Assembly (NCBI GenBank): GCA_001792895.1
Contig: MARA01000028.1
Span: 186,001 to 250,000, forward strand
Reading direction: 5' to 3'
From: Lentinus brumalis
Taxonomy: Eukaryota; Basidiomycota; Agaricomycetes; Polyporales; Polyporaceae
DNA length: 64,000 bases
The stretch's first letter is position 1. Every line of letters starts with the position of its first letter. Made by a program: the position numbers and the translations under genes. Shown one piece after another: positions 12,517 to 24,130 of the stretch. The notes beneath the pieces were generated by a model, which worked only from the letters and a program-made list of their open reading frames with translations, was not told the DNA's origin and ran no database searches.

Positions 12517-12524
12517 TATACTGT
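12517..12524 (-). promoter_or_regulatory. TATA-like box for a minus-strand transcript
   Basis: The minus strand reads CAGTATAAAGCTCTCC, followed by about 100 bp of C/T-rich sequence, the usual layout of a basidiomycete core promoter. The coding unit it serves is uncertain. Confidence 0.35.
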
Positions 12525-13209
12525 AGGGGGCGCAGCTGCCAGGGAGCAAGATGCGATCGCTGCCCGAGAGTCCTGCCAGAAACGGACTGTATGCGCCCAC
12601 GTGACTGACGCGCTCACAACGCGAGTCGGCGACGGACTCGCGGTCTCTGCGCCTCCTGGCAGACCGATGACGCCATGAACATTCTATGACGCAACCCCAA
12701 TCCCCAACGGGTGCGCAGGGGTGCGCCCACTCTTCCCCGCCAGGTGCGCCTGCCTCCCGGACGATTCCCCGACAGGCCAACGGCGCCGTCTCAGCTTGCC
12801 TGCCGTCCGGATCCTCATAACTGCCCACTGCTTGCTCTCTGTGGTTCTCTGCGCTTCCGGTAGATGGTGGTAACTATTCGTAGACCTCTACTACTCTCTA
12901 TATAGCCTATGGATACCCACTGGCCATTCGACAGACCGCTGCAATAGCCAGGCATCCTCGACGAACCACTACCGTTGACGCCAGTCACGGGTAGTGCCGC
13001 CCCGTAGCTACAATCGGATGCAGTACCTAGTCACACATGGCCATCCACTGCCGTGAGGTGTCCGTTTCCCCGACGAAGTTGTTGTTCGAGTTGCTCAGGC
13101 TCAAGTTGGTTGCAACATCGACTAGTGCCCCTACGCAGCCCGCACAACCTATCGGGTTGAAGTCGGGACTTTGGGACAGGCCATACTACACGCGACCGCG
13201 ACCAACGCA

Positions 13210-15080
13210 ATGCTACCCAAGTCCCTCAGGCTCACGACCTTGTTATCCGTGCTCCTTCCTCCACGTCCAGGCTCACGACATGCAGCTCCTCCGGACACTG
13301 AACGACTTACTTCCCCTTTGCATGGGTATGTTGCTGTGAAGTTGCCCGAACGGCTCATTGACCTGCATTATTTTCAGGCTGGAGGACCTAAATCTCGATG
13401 TCTTCCGGCTCATCGCACTGCAACTCGACATCAGGACTCTCGAGAATCTTGCATCATGCTCGCATAGGCTCCGCGACCTATCCGCCCCCATTTTGTTTTA
13501 CTACTGCAGGGTGAACAGCATGTACGGGTGCACCTTCCCTCCCTGTACCATTGAACCATTCGTGCGGTAAGTTACTCGGTTCTCTACCAATTACTTCGCT
13601 AATTGTGTGATGCAGACATCTCGTTCATTATGGTTCGTTTGACGAGCCTGACTATATCGACCATTTTTCGAGGCTCCTCGACCGCTTCCCCGCCTTGAAG
13701 TCCGTCAAGGTCGACAGTAGCGAGTGTGGCGTTCCGTGGCCTTTTTTGAAGGCTTGCTTTGCACGCCCTCACATCACTTCGATCACGATCGGTGAGGACG
13801 CAGACTTCCTGGAGGTCTCCCCATTCCCAGAAGATCAGCTTGCGACGACTTCTATCCGCATCGCAGAATTCCAGTATGTCACGCCTCCGTTTCGGGAGTA
13901 CCGCCACGGGGAACTACGCCGAGACTTTGACTTGGAGGATGCTCTACCTAACGAAAGCAGGAGCCTGTCTGCTATCCTCCTGAGAATGAACGAAACTGTG
14001 GAGCGCCTCTCGTTGCCAATGGAGACGGCGCCTTTGCAGGCTATGGCTGAAGTCTCCTGGCCTCAACTGCGAGAGTTGACGCTCCAGGGGAATTACGTCG
14101 ATACTGCCCACACACTTCTGGTACCGAAATTTCTTAGGGGGTCCCAAATCTTCGGAAACTCAGCATCCTGGCATCCCGACCGTCGGATGTACCCCGTGCA
14201 CCAACGTTGGGGTGTGGCGAGTCGGGAGCAACATCGGCTGCTTCTTACAGTGTCCTTTCTCCTCACGCCGCTCTGGCCGAATTGCGGTCACTCACCATCG
14301 CTGATCCCGATCCGGAAGACGATATCTTCTCCACACACTTCCCTCACCTCACGCATCTATCCCTCCGTGACTGGCGCCGTTACTATTCACGTAACGGCTA
14401 TAGAAGACGGCACCAACCACCAACCCAGCAATTCCTCACGGCAACCGAGAGCCTGTCCATCTTGAAGCGCATGTGCGCGCCTTCCCTTAAAAGCTTGGAA
14501 CTAGTCTACATTGCCGACGGCGCGGAAGACGAGCTACTTTCCTACACCTGCGGCTCTTTCCCCGAGCTATCAGAGCTCCAACTCCATCGGTACCGACAGG
14601 ATAGAAACGCATCAGTTCCCCACGTACGTGCTTCGTTCTGCACTTCCTTTGGACAAATCAAACTGACCGTAACAATGGGGTCGCGCAGACACACATCGCA
14701 CGTCTGCTGCTTGCGGCAAAGTCGCTTCAGGTCGTCCGCCTCAACCTTGACTTTCAAGACGACCACGGAGCGTACTGCCCCGTGCCGGCGGTTCGGGATC
14801 AGTGGTACCCCATATTCAAAGCACGGGGTTGGGAGCTCGTCAACATATTAGAGGCATGCCCGCGGCTGGAGTACCTAGGCTTGCTCTATCACGGCATTCC
14901 GGCCCCTTTGTGGGTCGAATTTCATCCGTCACGGTGTGCCGAGCCTCGTTACGTCGAAGAGTGTACTCGGCTAAGCACGTGCGTCGCTCGTCTACTCTGT
15001 TTCATTTCATATGCTGAATTGCCGCTATTTGCAGGGATTTCGAGCCCTACTCCAATGTGTGGATACAACTACTTGGTTGA
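13210..15080 (+). pseudogene. F-box/LRR-like gene with one-base frameshift
   Basis: Near-identical in structure to the intact gene at 51358-53226. Exons are 13210-13325, 13378-13566, 13616-14623, 14689-14978 and 15035-15080; exons 2, 4 and 5 have exactly the lengths of the sister gene (189, 290, 46 nt). Exon 3 is 1008 nt against 1009. The missing base is near 14136, where TTAGGGGGTCCC faces TTAGGCGGGTCCC in the sister. Upstream the frame encodes LENLASCSHRL (F-box region) and a leucine-rich part; downstream the correct frame resumes with ELRSLTIADPDPEDD. As it stands the product would stop at 14465. A one-base assembly error in a G run is the alternative to a true pseudogene. Confidence 0.8.
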
Positions 15081-15733
15081 GGGTGATCTCCGGGACGTAT
15101 CTCATCATTCGATTGACATCTTCAGGACAGCACTGTCACATGTACGTGTACGTGGAGGCGTTTGCTTTCGTGCTTTCGTGCTGAAGTGGCCGGAATCGCT
15201 CTTGTCTTGGACTTAACAGGATGTCCTCGAAGTACCATGTCTTAGGCAATCAAGAGTGCTGCCGTCGCCTGCGAGGGCTACGTATCGCACTCGTGCCATG
15301 ACACCGCCAACACTCCTCGTCGTGCTTCTTCGGGAACATGGCCTTCTTCTCTCGCAAACAAGAAGTCAACGCATGCAACAATAAACACGACCGTCCCTTC
15401 GCTTGAGCGCCCGTCGCATGAACCTTCATGCGTAGTAATTGTTGTTCTTGGTACCTACATGGAGCGATGATAAGTTATCAGCAGGTGTCTCGTTGTTCAA
15501 TGAACAAGACGTCGTGATAGAGACTATGCTCACCAGGGCCTCTTCTGCTATTGTTCTTATTCAGGCTAGCGTTGACGGTTGTTCATCCGGCCCCGGGCAG
15601 GACATACAAAAGCCTACATGTTGTCACACTCACGCATCTTTGCACGTCTCGCTTCTTAGCCCGACTCTCACCACCCCGGTCACCGAACGCGACTATCACA
15701 ACTACCCTCTCCTGTTATCCACACGCTGCTAGC

Positions 15734-18360
15734 ATGACCGAGTCGGAGGAACTGCCGGACAGCCTCTTATTACTACTCGAAGGCCCCCCTATGCGATCGA
15801 GTGACCTCACTCAATACCGAGCCACTGTGCAGGTCTGTCTCTCGAGTTTCTGTCCCGTGAGGTGCTTACTTCCATCTTTTGATCCAGGCCGACATAGAGC
15901 GATACAGCAGGCTATGGGCAGCTGGAGACGAGACGCCTCAAACAGAACCAAATCCCCCGTCTGCCGACGAACTGGCCACCGCATCGGACGCAGGTAGCTC
16001 TCGGAAGCGGAGAGCGCACGATGATGGGTCCGGTACATCTGAGGAACCTCGTCGTGTGCGCCCTAGGACTGCGTCCGAAGTTCATCCCAGACCTGCCGAC
16101 CTTGCTATGGCTCGCAGGCTGCTCGACACCCTCGGCAGCGTTCCCTATGAGACTGCGGTGGGCCGTCATGACAACTCTCTCTTATTACAAGCTAACGTAT
16201 CGACACTCACTAATCAGCCACGGTGCGGGGCACCACTGGCACCACAACGGGTACCCTGGGGTGCTATGCAGCAACCATTGTTTGTTTGCGCTTCGAGGAT
16301 GGCTCTTGACGATCCCCCATCGCCACCTGCGCTCGATGAATTACAAAGCAAGATTGCTACGGAGGAGGACCATTCCCTCATGCCTTCCGAGATGGCCGGA
16401 GGGTTTGCAACGCCAAACGGTATGTGCGCGAGTATCGTACTTCTCTATCGAGCGCTGACTTTGGTCTATGCAGAGTGCCTATACTATATCAACTTGGTAA
16501 GTCCTCGAGGCGACACATCTCGTTTCCACGGGGAACTTGACGTTGTCTGCTTGCAGCAAATTGTCCCGGATATCAGATACCACCGAGAGCTCATCGGTCA
16601 TGGTGGTCTGCCGTACCGTCTCGCTATTGATACTGGTATGCAATCACACCTGGTGGGTGAGATAGCCGACTGGCCCGGCGAAAAGGACTATCCACAACAA
16701 CTTCACAAGTACCGCCATACTATCGCACGGGGGGGCAAAGATGATGTTGCGAGCAAGACGGTGGAAGTTTACAACGACAATGGTGGGGTTTGTGAGTATT
16801 TAACCCGCGTTTTGTAGGAGCTGAGACTGAACGAATCCTTATGTCAGTGCTTTACCGCTACAACGACAAGTACATCATACCAACGAGCATGCCAGCATGG
16901 AACTGGCGCAACGCAGACAAGAAAACCGCGTATCTTGCCTTTCCCCGGATCCTTGCGCACGCAGTGCGCTTGATCACCGGTCTTCAACCATTTGATGGCA
17001 ACCTCGGGTTGGGGGTCCCTGGGTACGGATCCCCCGAACGCTCCGAGGCATACCGTCATCTCATTTGCTCTTTGCATATTCAGACGGCGATGGAAGAATG
17101 CGCAGGCGCATCATCGCACGGTGAGTGCCGAAACATGCAACTTGGTTGGCGCTGCAGACTCACTGGTATGCGTCGGACCAGACATTCTTCGACGTCCTTC
17201 GATACGGAACATCCCATGTCACGCAGGTAAGCCCGCATTGCCCCGGACTGGGATGCCTACTGATATCCTGACCCTGTCAGGCTATGCATGCCACACTTCG
17301 CCTCCAGACCCCCGATGAAGACGAAGGCCGCACACCAGTCGACAAGAGAACGTATGTGACAAGAATCCTGCAGGTGCTTGTGCTCACGCGCTGTGCCACT
17401 CATGACGTGATCTCTTCAGGTCAAGTTTTCTCTTCTACGGCGATGGTCATCCCTGCGCAATGCAACGGCCAGCGGTCGATGACTCCAACGGCGAGCCCGA
17501 GTTCCTGCTACCGCAGTATGGTCCGAAGATCCACGTCTTCTCCCAGGGCGGAGAGTACAAGGGCTGGAAGGCACGACTGCTTTCTATCACGCTGCTGGAA
17601 CCGCTGGTCCAGCTCCCCAACTATGAGACGGACTCCTCGAACCATTGGAGGTCACGAAAGATAGTTATGCCCGGCACCCAGGGCATCAAAGTAGCATTTG
17701 ACTCATGTGCGTGCCCAGTTTATCTCGCATCTCCAGAGAAATGACTTCCAATTAGGCTCGGTGCACAACTTCCTGCCCCGCGACGTCATCGAAGAAATGT
17801 GGAGGACTTGGTTGGGCCACAACTGCTTCGAGCGCCTTCCAAATCTCAATGGGAAAGAGCCTGAACCCTTCTGCGCCAAGCGTGATCTTTCCTTTGAGAA
17901 ATGCGACCTTATCTTCGAGTTCTTAGGCAGCGACAACAAGTCTGTCAGTCATCGCTGCGACGCGCAGAACTTCCTTAGCTCCCCGTGGACCACCGACGAA
18001 CCTCGGGATGCCAAGATCTGCCTCATCAACATGCCGAAGAGCATCAAGCAGAACGGCCCTCCTGTTGAGCCGACGTACATTCTGGGCATGGTGAGCGCGT
18101 TCTCGACCTCCGTAACTGTAAGGTTCTAACGAAAATGGCTGCAGAGTTTCTTCTGGACGTCCTTGGTCAGGCTCTATGCATCGCACGACCGCAACAATGT
18201 CACGGCCGGCGTAGAAGCTCCGTACGTTCAGCTCGCCGCACAACGCGTAGTACGTGACGGCAGGAGGTTGGGTGGCTCTCGTGATCTCAAGATCTTTGAG
18301 CACTTGCCACCCAGATTGCAGGCGGAGTTCAGCCGCCAAGGGGATGTGTATTCAACATAG
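15734..18360 (+). CDS. large orphan protein, unrecognised (possible frame break)
   Basis: Starts MTESEELPDSLLLLLEG at 15734. Exon 1 (15734-15832) joins a long exon 2 from 15888. Exon 2 encodes a low-complexity acidic/basic part with a likely nuclear signal (RKRRAH, RRVRPR). Further exons follow at 16474-16496, 16557-16791 and 16848-17108, then from about 17.2 kb. The C-terminal half (YGPKIHVFSQGGEYKGWKA, FLPRDVIEEMWRTWLG, SFFWTSLVRLYASHDRN) ends at a TAG at 18358-18360. No known domain is recognised. Exon 5 ends at a perfect GTGAGT in phase 1, whereas the next conserved stretch (TFFDVLRYGTSHVTQ) needs phase 0, so one base is out of register around 17108-17190: a frameshift, an error or an exon I missed. 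A truncated inverted copy lies at 50.2-50.9 kb. Confidence 0.6.
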
Positions 18361-18800
18361 ATACCGTGGCGTTCATATACCTCTTCCTGGACACGACTAG
18401 TGACCAGGTTTGTGGGGTAGTAAAGTCGCATCTGTGGATCAATCTGTTGTGGGCGTCGTGATGGGATCTCTGATGGGATCTGATTAGTCATAGTCCGATT
18501 TGGCACTTGCTTACCGGCTGTCTGGTCTGTTCGGCGGTGTCAGTTACTAGCAGTTACTCCCTTGCTCTGTTGCACCGTTGCCTTGTCCTTTTTCTGTTTC
18601 GCTGCTGTCGTTGCCGGCTTTCTTGTTCCCGACTGGCTTTCGACAGTGAGCAATTGACTGTACTGGGGCATGGTGTCATCAAAGGTTCGGAATGCCATCC
18701 TAGCCATCAGAGACAAGTTACGGTCCAGGCGAGCGGTACGGATGTTGGGTCGTTCGGAGATCTCTGGTGAAAAAGGTGAGTGTGTTCGTTACCAGTGTGT

Positions 18801-20015
18801 ATGAGTATCCCAAGCTCTGGATTGGCAGCTCGCTTGGTGCGGAAGAATCTTTTGCAGGGGACGGTTCGTCGCCGTCGCCCGCTGAAAGCACTGCGGGAAA
18901 GGGAGGAGGCACTGTGCGTGCGAGAGGAACGTTTAAGTGAGCTGGAGGGAGCATTGCAGGAAGGGGAAGAGGGACTGTGCGGCAGAATGAAGGTTGTGCC
19001 TGCGCGGGCGGAGTCTTTGAGACCAGCGCCATGCTGCGAGGAAATCCACGCGCCATCACCACATATCTTTGTCTCAAATGATACACATCCAGCAGACGTT
19101 TCCCGCACGGTTGACGTTGTCTTGACGGTCGACCCTTCCCTTCATGTGCAGTGGGTGTTGTCGGAGTTGCATCGCAAGCTGACCTGCATATTGTACGTTT
19201 CTTGTCTTTTGCGTTGGTATTGATACTGACGTGCATATGATTAGGTGTTTGCGCGTCCTGTGAGTCCTTGTTCTCGTCGGATGCGCTATCGTAAGCTGAC
19301 AGGTATATCTACAGGGCACGCCCATACTCGCTGAACGGCGCGGGATGTAGCCACTCATTCTGTGCGCACTGTATCCTTCAATGGGCCTTCTCGGATGTGT
19401 TTCCATGCTGCGGGCTGTGGCATTCAGTGCTCCGCTGCCCATCGTGCGACAGCACCGTTCCTTGGATCCCAGGACCAATGCCTCGCAGCAGTCGCAGGTT
19501 CCCATTCGTCTATAACAATGTTTGCGCCGCAGTGCTGTGCTGCTACGTTGATATCCTCAATCAAGCTGCGGACCGCTCGCATGGTACGGCGCATGGCCAT
19601 GACTGCCCAGGGTTCGGGTATGTCGATGCCGAGGTCATGGCATGGGCTTCGGGTACGGCCCGGTTCGTTGAGTGGCTGGAGAGAGAGGAGTGAGTAAATT
19701 CATCTCTTGATGGATGTCGCTGCTCATTGCGCTCATTGTTCTTTTGACAGTGCTGGTGAGGACTTGATGGAGAAGTTGCGTGCGGTCTGGACCTTTGGTG
19801 AGGGCGCTGGCATGATGCGGCTGAGGGCGGTTTTGCAGGATGCCCCCCCTGAGGAGTCTGTCTGGGAGGTTGTCGGTTTTCAGGAAGATTGCGAACTTGG
19901 CGAAGTGTATTATTCTGATGACGATGTCGGTGAGGATAATGTGGAGGAGGTTGATCCGCGGGCAGAGCACATTGTGGAAAAGGAGGACGTTACCCAGGAG
20001 GAGTATAGTGGGTAG
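18801..20015 (+). CDS. RING-finger protein, paralogue 1
   Basis: The N-terminal part is charged and probably coiled coil (REREEALCVREERLSELEG). It is followed by VQWVLSELHRKLTCIL and a RING: Cys pair TCILC, then C-S-H-S-F-C-A-H-C, then RCPSC, matching C-x2-C...C-x-H-x3-C-x2-C...C-x2-C. RING proteins usually act as E3 ubiquitin ligases. Exons: 18801-19192, a 15-nt micro-exon 19245-19259, 19315-19689 and 19751-20015. The tail is strongly acidic (YYSDDDVGEDNVEE). The frame is open upstream to 18780, so the start is uncertain and a 5' exon may exist. It is the sister of the gene at 31114-32496, sharing the micro-exon and both flanking intron phases. Partner or substrate unknown. Confidence 0.75.
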
Positions 20016-20578
20016 GACGAGGTATGATCCTTCTCATGAGCATCATGGATGCGGCAGGTAGTCCGCCCGTCCTGTTCCATTTGAATTGTTTGTGCTAAGT
20101 TTCGTGCTCGTGCTGTATCTCTACCGTTGTATTTTGCTGTATCTCTACTGTTGTATTTCCGCCGTGACGGTGTCATGTATGATTGAACTGGTTGGGGCCT
20201 TGGCCCATCGCGGTGCGGCCTTTGTTTACGCAAAAACTGTGGTGGTGGAAGACATCGACATGGATGAAGTACGTATATATATAAACAAGGATACGTTGCG
20301 CAGCGAAAGCCAAGCGTCACAAGTGATCAGACGTCGTAACATCTCCTCATTGCCTCATAGCAAGGCCCTCCGGGCAGACCTGGGCTATGGCGACGTTGGA
20401 CACGTAACCAATGGAAACGTATCTGACCATACCGCGTCTGCGCACATAACAAGTACAGGTTTGATGCGGCGCTCTCCGGGTATCGGTCAGACTCGGTCCG
20501 GGTTCGCGCCACAGACACAGTTTGGCCTTGTTTACACACGGCGTCTATGCAAGTGAGCCTTGTGCATGTCCAATGTCG

Positions 20579-20640
20579 ACCACGACCATGACCACGACTA
20601 CGACTACGACTACGACTACGACTACGACCACGACTGCGAC
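20579..20640 (+). repeat. (TACGAC)n / GACCACGAC microsatellite
   Basis: Starting from GACCACGACCATGACCAC, the unit TACGAC is repeated about seven times in a row, then GACCACGACTGCGACCAC. It is open in several frames on both strands only because the unit has no stop codon; no gene is needed to explain it. Confidence 0.75.
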
Positions 20641-21383
20641 CACTTCCTCGCAACCCTGGTTTGCATGAGGCTATTCCCCCATGCAAACTGTTCTGCTTGT
20701 TCTGTACTATTCGCCTCCATCTTCTCGCCGCCCACCTTCCATCTCCAATTGCCAATCTACCAGGAGAGCAAGACCGGGTCTGTAGGCGGGGTCCAGTGAT
20801 GTGCGACTCGGATGGCGTAGTGTTGAGCGAGGTGGAAGGGAGGCTAAGGCTACTGCACGCCCGAGTGCGGCGCAGCATGGGATGTCTGGCCCATCCTGTA
20901 GTCACAATACTGTGCAGGCTGGCGTGAGTAATGCCCGGATGGTATATCCGACTCTCCGTCATGTAGGTACGCCCCTGGCATACTGTTCTTCACTGATCTC
21001 TCCCCACATGCAGGCCAAGATGACCATCCCTTCTGTGTGTCCATCTCTAATGTTTCATCTTTTCGTCTCCGATGTTCGCCGTTTGAAGACAATCTATTGA
21101 GTTCCGCCGTATTTAACGTTCATGCCATTCACACTTGCATTGCCCGACACTCTCGTATGACTGGGAATCGTATGTGACCGATCGTAGGTGTGTGCTGCGT
21201 GTTTGTATATCCGACAGATGTGAAGCTATGGTCGTTGATATAACCTCTGTCAATGTCTGTGTCATGGTATATGCTGCGGTAGGCGTAGAATGCGTCATGA
21301 TCAGTGCACGATTGAGCCTCAACATGGAATACTGGGGTGCAGAGCTCGAGATAAGTGCATACCGCATCACTCTCCACCACCTC

Positions 21384-21390
21384 TATAAAT
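21384..21390 (+). promoter_or_regulatory. TATA box
   Basis: TATAAAT lies 80 bp before the ATG at 21464, with a pyrimidine-rich leader in between. This is normal spacing for a fungal core promoter and supports the chosen start of the next gene. Confidence 0.5.
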
Positions 21391-21463
21391 GCCGTCTGCA
21401 GGTTCTGTGCTAGGCTGCCAGCTTTACCCAACTCTGCCACCCGTTTCCAGTTGTTTTGCTTAC

Positions 21464-22683
21464 ATGCGTAAGCGTCTGAATACCCTTCGTCTAATTCTTT
21501 TTACTGACGAGGTCTTCAGCGTCCAAACGTACCCGGAGCACCATCAGCGCACCGTTGCAGGCACCCTCGTCCATTTACAAACACAGGTCGCGCACACCAG
21601 ACAAGACGCTTGAGGTTGCAATGGGATATGGGGATCTAGACGAGTTGGAAGAGTTCCGCGATGTGATTGTGAGTGCGTCTTGCAGACAAGCCCGATATCT
21701 GACCTTATACTTTGCAGTCCCAGATGAGACAGTGCGCGTTGAAGGAGCTTGACCTCACAAAGACCTTCGCCAATCAAGACTCGAAGATGCTCGAGAGGTA
21801 CAAGAAATCGGTGAGCAATGGATAACATATATGCTCCGGACGCGTCTACTGATCTTGCACGACTACTGGCAGGTTTGTGCAAACGTGCCGCTGGTGAACG
21901 ACTATCCGAACTGCTGGCCGCATATGGCATACGCCAAGCTGCTACTGACGCAAGACAATTACGCGAAGGTACGTATCAACCGCAAAAGAGCGAGGTAGCA
22001 TCATGCACTGACAGCCATTCCACAGACATGCCGTGAATCGGCGATGGAAACCTCCAGTACCGAGACTGTCAGCAACAACAGCGGGCGAGATGCGGCGAGG
22101 CGACATGCCAAGAAGACCTCCTCCCGTCGCCGGCGCGTCACCATCAATGACAGTCCCATCGCCAAAGTCGTGCGTACGCAGAGGAGCCGCGTCAGTGTCA
22201 CTCCGCCGAGACAGAAACGCCCCGCTGACACATCTGATGTCCGTCGCGGCGGGTTGCGGGATGATTCTGAGCCTCTCTCGTCACGTCCGTTGCCAGAACC
22301 CCCGCCAACACGTCTGATGTCCGTCGCGGCGGGTTGGGGGATGATCCCGAGCTCTCGTCACGTCCGTTGCCAGCGGCCACCACGTCTCGCGCGGCGGGAT
22401 CTAGCGAGTCTGTCCATCCCATCCTCAATCACGCGAAGACGCGCGTGATGGTGACCTCCACGCTGTCAACGAGTTCCTGTCAAGTCTGGTCATGCCCATG
22501 CCGCACATCTTACCAATCTTCCTGGACCTCGGCGTCAAAAGCCACCAGAAGCTCATTGCAGTGGCTCGGGGTGTACCAGATCTGGACGGGTTGTTCCGCG
22601 AGTATCTCAACCGCAAAGAGATGGACAAGGTAGATGTAGCGATTCTCAAGCAGGCATTGTCAGAGTATGCTCGTCGCCATTGA
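21464..22683 (+). CDS. orphan basic/coiled protein, unrecognised
   Basis: The first exon holds only ATGC before a GTAAGC donor; after the TTCAG acceptor the frame reads MPSKRTRSTISAPLQ. Next come MGYGDLDELEEFRDVI, SQMRQCALKELDLTKTFANQ and NVPLVNDYPNCWPHMAYAK across well-formed introns. A basic Ser/Arg-rich segment (KKTSSRRRRVTINDS) then leads to a C-terminal helical part (FLSSLVMPMPHILPIFLDLG ... KQALSEYARRH). No family recognised. The middle, 22.17-22.43 kb, is uncertain: it carries an 80-bp tandem duplication and the frame changes across it. An intron ending at GATCTAG (about 22412) restores the frame, but the donor is ambiguous (GTGCGT near 22170 or GTCCGT near 22241). Confidence 0.55.
22228..22385 (+). 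repeat. two-copy 80-bp tandem duplication inside a gene
   Basis: CTGATGTCCGTCGCGGCGGG recurs 80 bp downstream, followed in both copies by a TTG[CG]GGGATGAT-like segment and TCTCGTCACGTCCGTTGCCAG. The copies differ by small indels, so the second copy reads in another frame. Each copy carries a GT near its start and an AG at its end, so the duplicate could be spliced out. Confidence 0.65.
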
Positions 22684-22895
22684 TGTTGAATTTGACGCCA
22701 CACTTGTCTGATGTCGTGCCGATGATGGACTACTGATGTACCGTAATATAGCGCTGAAGGCTCGTTCTGCCACGATAACACGTCCTTTCAAATGCAATTG
22801 CCGAGCCAGTCTTTTCCAGGATAATTGATTTGAATGCGATTCACGAGTCCGAATTCAGTTGGAGCATTAAGATTGGTAGCCAGCCATGAGAAGAA

Positions 22896-23773
22896 CTAAG
22901 CCAAGTGTGGTAGGACATCATATGAGACAGGTTCAATATTGTGCACCCCCGCAACTTGAGAAGCGTTAACGTTCCTGATCCCTTGTACAGAGCTTTTTGG
23001 CCTTGGAGGATGCTTTGGCAGCATCTGTGCAATGCTGCAACTATCATGTCAGAGCTTTGAATGAACAACAGGATATGAGGTACATACGATACAACCACAC
23101 GGTCCATGTCCGATTTGTCTGCAGGCTTGGCATTGGTGATGCGCCTTCCACCCTCAGAGTGCTCGACCACGATGAACTCGGCCGTTATGCGTGGTCCGTC
23201 TTCAAGCGCCTTGAGTTCTTGATTGAAGGGAAGATCCGGGTCGTGGCTGTGAATGACGTACACTCGAAATGCGTGGTGTGAACGCTTTTCAAGTTGGATG
23301 CGGAACGAGATGGCGGGTAGGTTGCGGGTATGGGCCTAGTAGATACTGGGTGATAGTGGTGTCTGGCATGTCTCCGTCTGCTGAACGTTGTCACTGGTCC
23401 TTCAAAAGACCACTCTTGATCCAGCAGCAGCACATCCTGGCCGTCGGCACCACTGTTGCGAACTACTGGGACAGAAGTGAAGCAAGATGGTCCTGTAAGA
23501 GGGATTTTATAGACACGGACGAGCTGGGAGTGCGGTCGTGCCCGTTCAGCGCAAACCACACATAAAGTACCATTATCAGGACTTACGCGTGTCCTACCCA
23601 TACCCGAACATGCTGATGGAGCGGAATGCAGCGACATGCTTTGACGGACAGGCAGTGAGTGAGTACAGATACAAACACATGTTCTAGGGAACATACCTCT
23701 CAGGCTTGGTGGTGCGATGTGTTCACCTTGAGTGGCACACTGTGTCGCAGTTCCAAACAAAAGGGTGAGTCAT
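22896..23773 (-). CDS. VY-x-P family orphan protein A
   Basis: No known family. The core exons on the minus strand encode LVRVYKIPLTGPSCF, then DQEWSFEGP, an intron ending ACTAG, AHTRNLPAISFRIQLEKRSH, FRVYVIHSHDPDLPFNQEL, ITAEFIVVEHSEGGRRIT and a last exon beginning (S)IAQMLPKHPP and ending at a TAG at 22896-22898. The gene at 39562-40229 has the same order with the same intron just before LVRVY and the same intron before the final IAQ/VAQ exon, so both are real coding genes under some constraint. The exon before LVRVY is Cys/His-rich (ACRCIPLHQHVR). The 5' end is approximate. It lies divergent to a C2H2 gene 360 bp away. Confidence 0.6.
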
Positions 23774-24130
23774 GCTTGAAACCCTTGAAATGGATGCACT
23801 GCATCATTAATAGCAAAAATACTCATATTTTGCATATATGGTCAGTGCATGACACCAGATCGATACACCATGATACCCAAAACTGTGACTCCCATAAATC
23901 AGTCGAGGTGCTGGTACTGATAGCAAGCACAAACTATAACTTTGAACCATTAGACAAAGGGTTTCAAGCAAAATATGAGATTGTTGTATCTGAATCTCAC
24001 TTTTTTCGGCATTGATCCTCCAGCAATGGCACGTGACCTGATGTTTGGCCATGTTATTGCTACCATATCTCACTCCTGCGATCTGCACAGCAGCACTGAT
24101 CGCACCTCGTAGCAGCATTGATCGCACCTC

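Larger units (their letters stand above)
10772..13209. other. intergenic stretch, mostly non-coding, with repeats
   Basis: No conserved protein found. It contains a copy of the F-box-upstream repeat (11205-11470), a cluster of GTAGAGC/GCTCTAC words (11520-11735) and a possible small minus-strand transcription unit at 12.1-12.5 kb. From 13060 on, homology to the flank of the 53.2 kb F-box gene begins (for example GCAACCAACTTGAGCCTG on the minus strand). Confidence 0.45.

Noticed and set aside
12238..12828. 196-codon minus frame starting MGSYEDPDG
   Set aside because: It runs straight through a TATA box and leader region and has low-complexity composition without any motif.
20327..20962. Long minus-strand open frame with an SRSRSR-like run
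   Set aside because: The run is the translation of the TACGAC microsatellite; no motif or splice support elsewhere in the frame.
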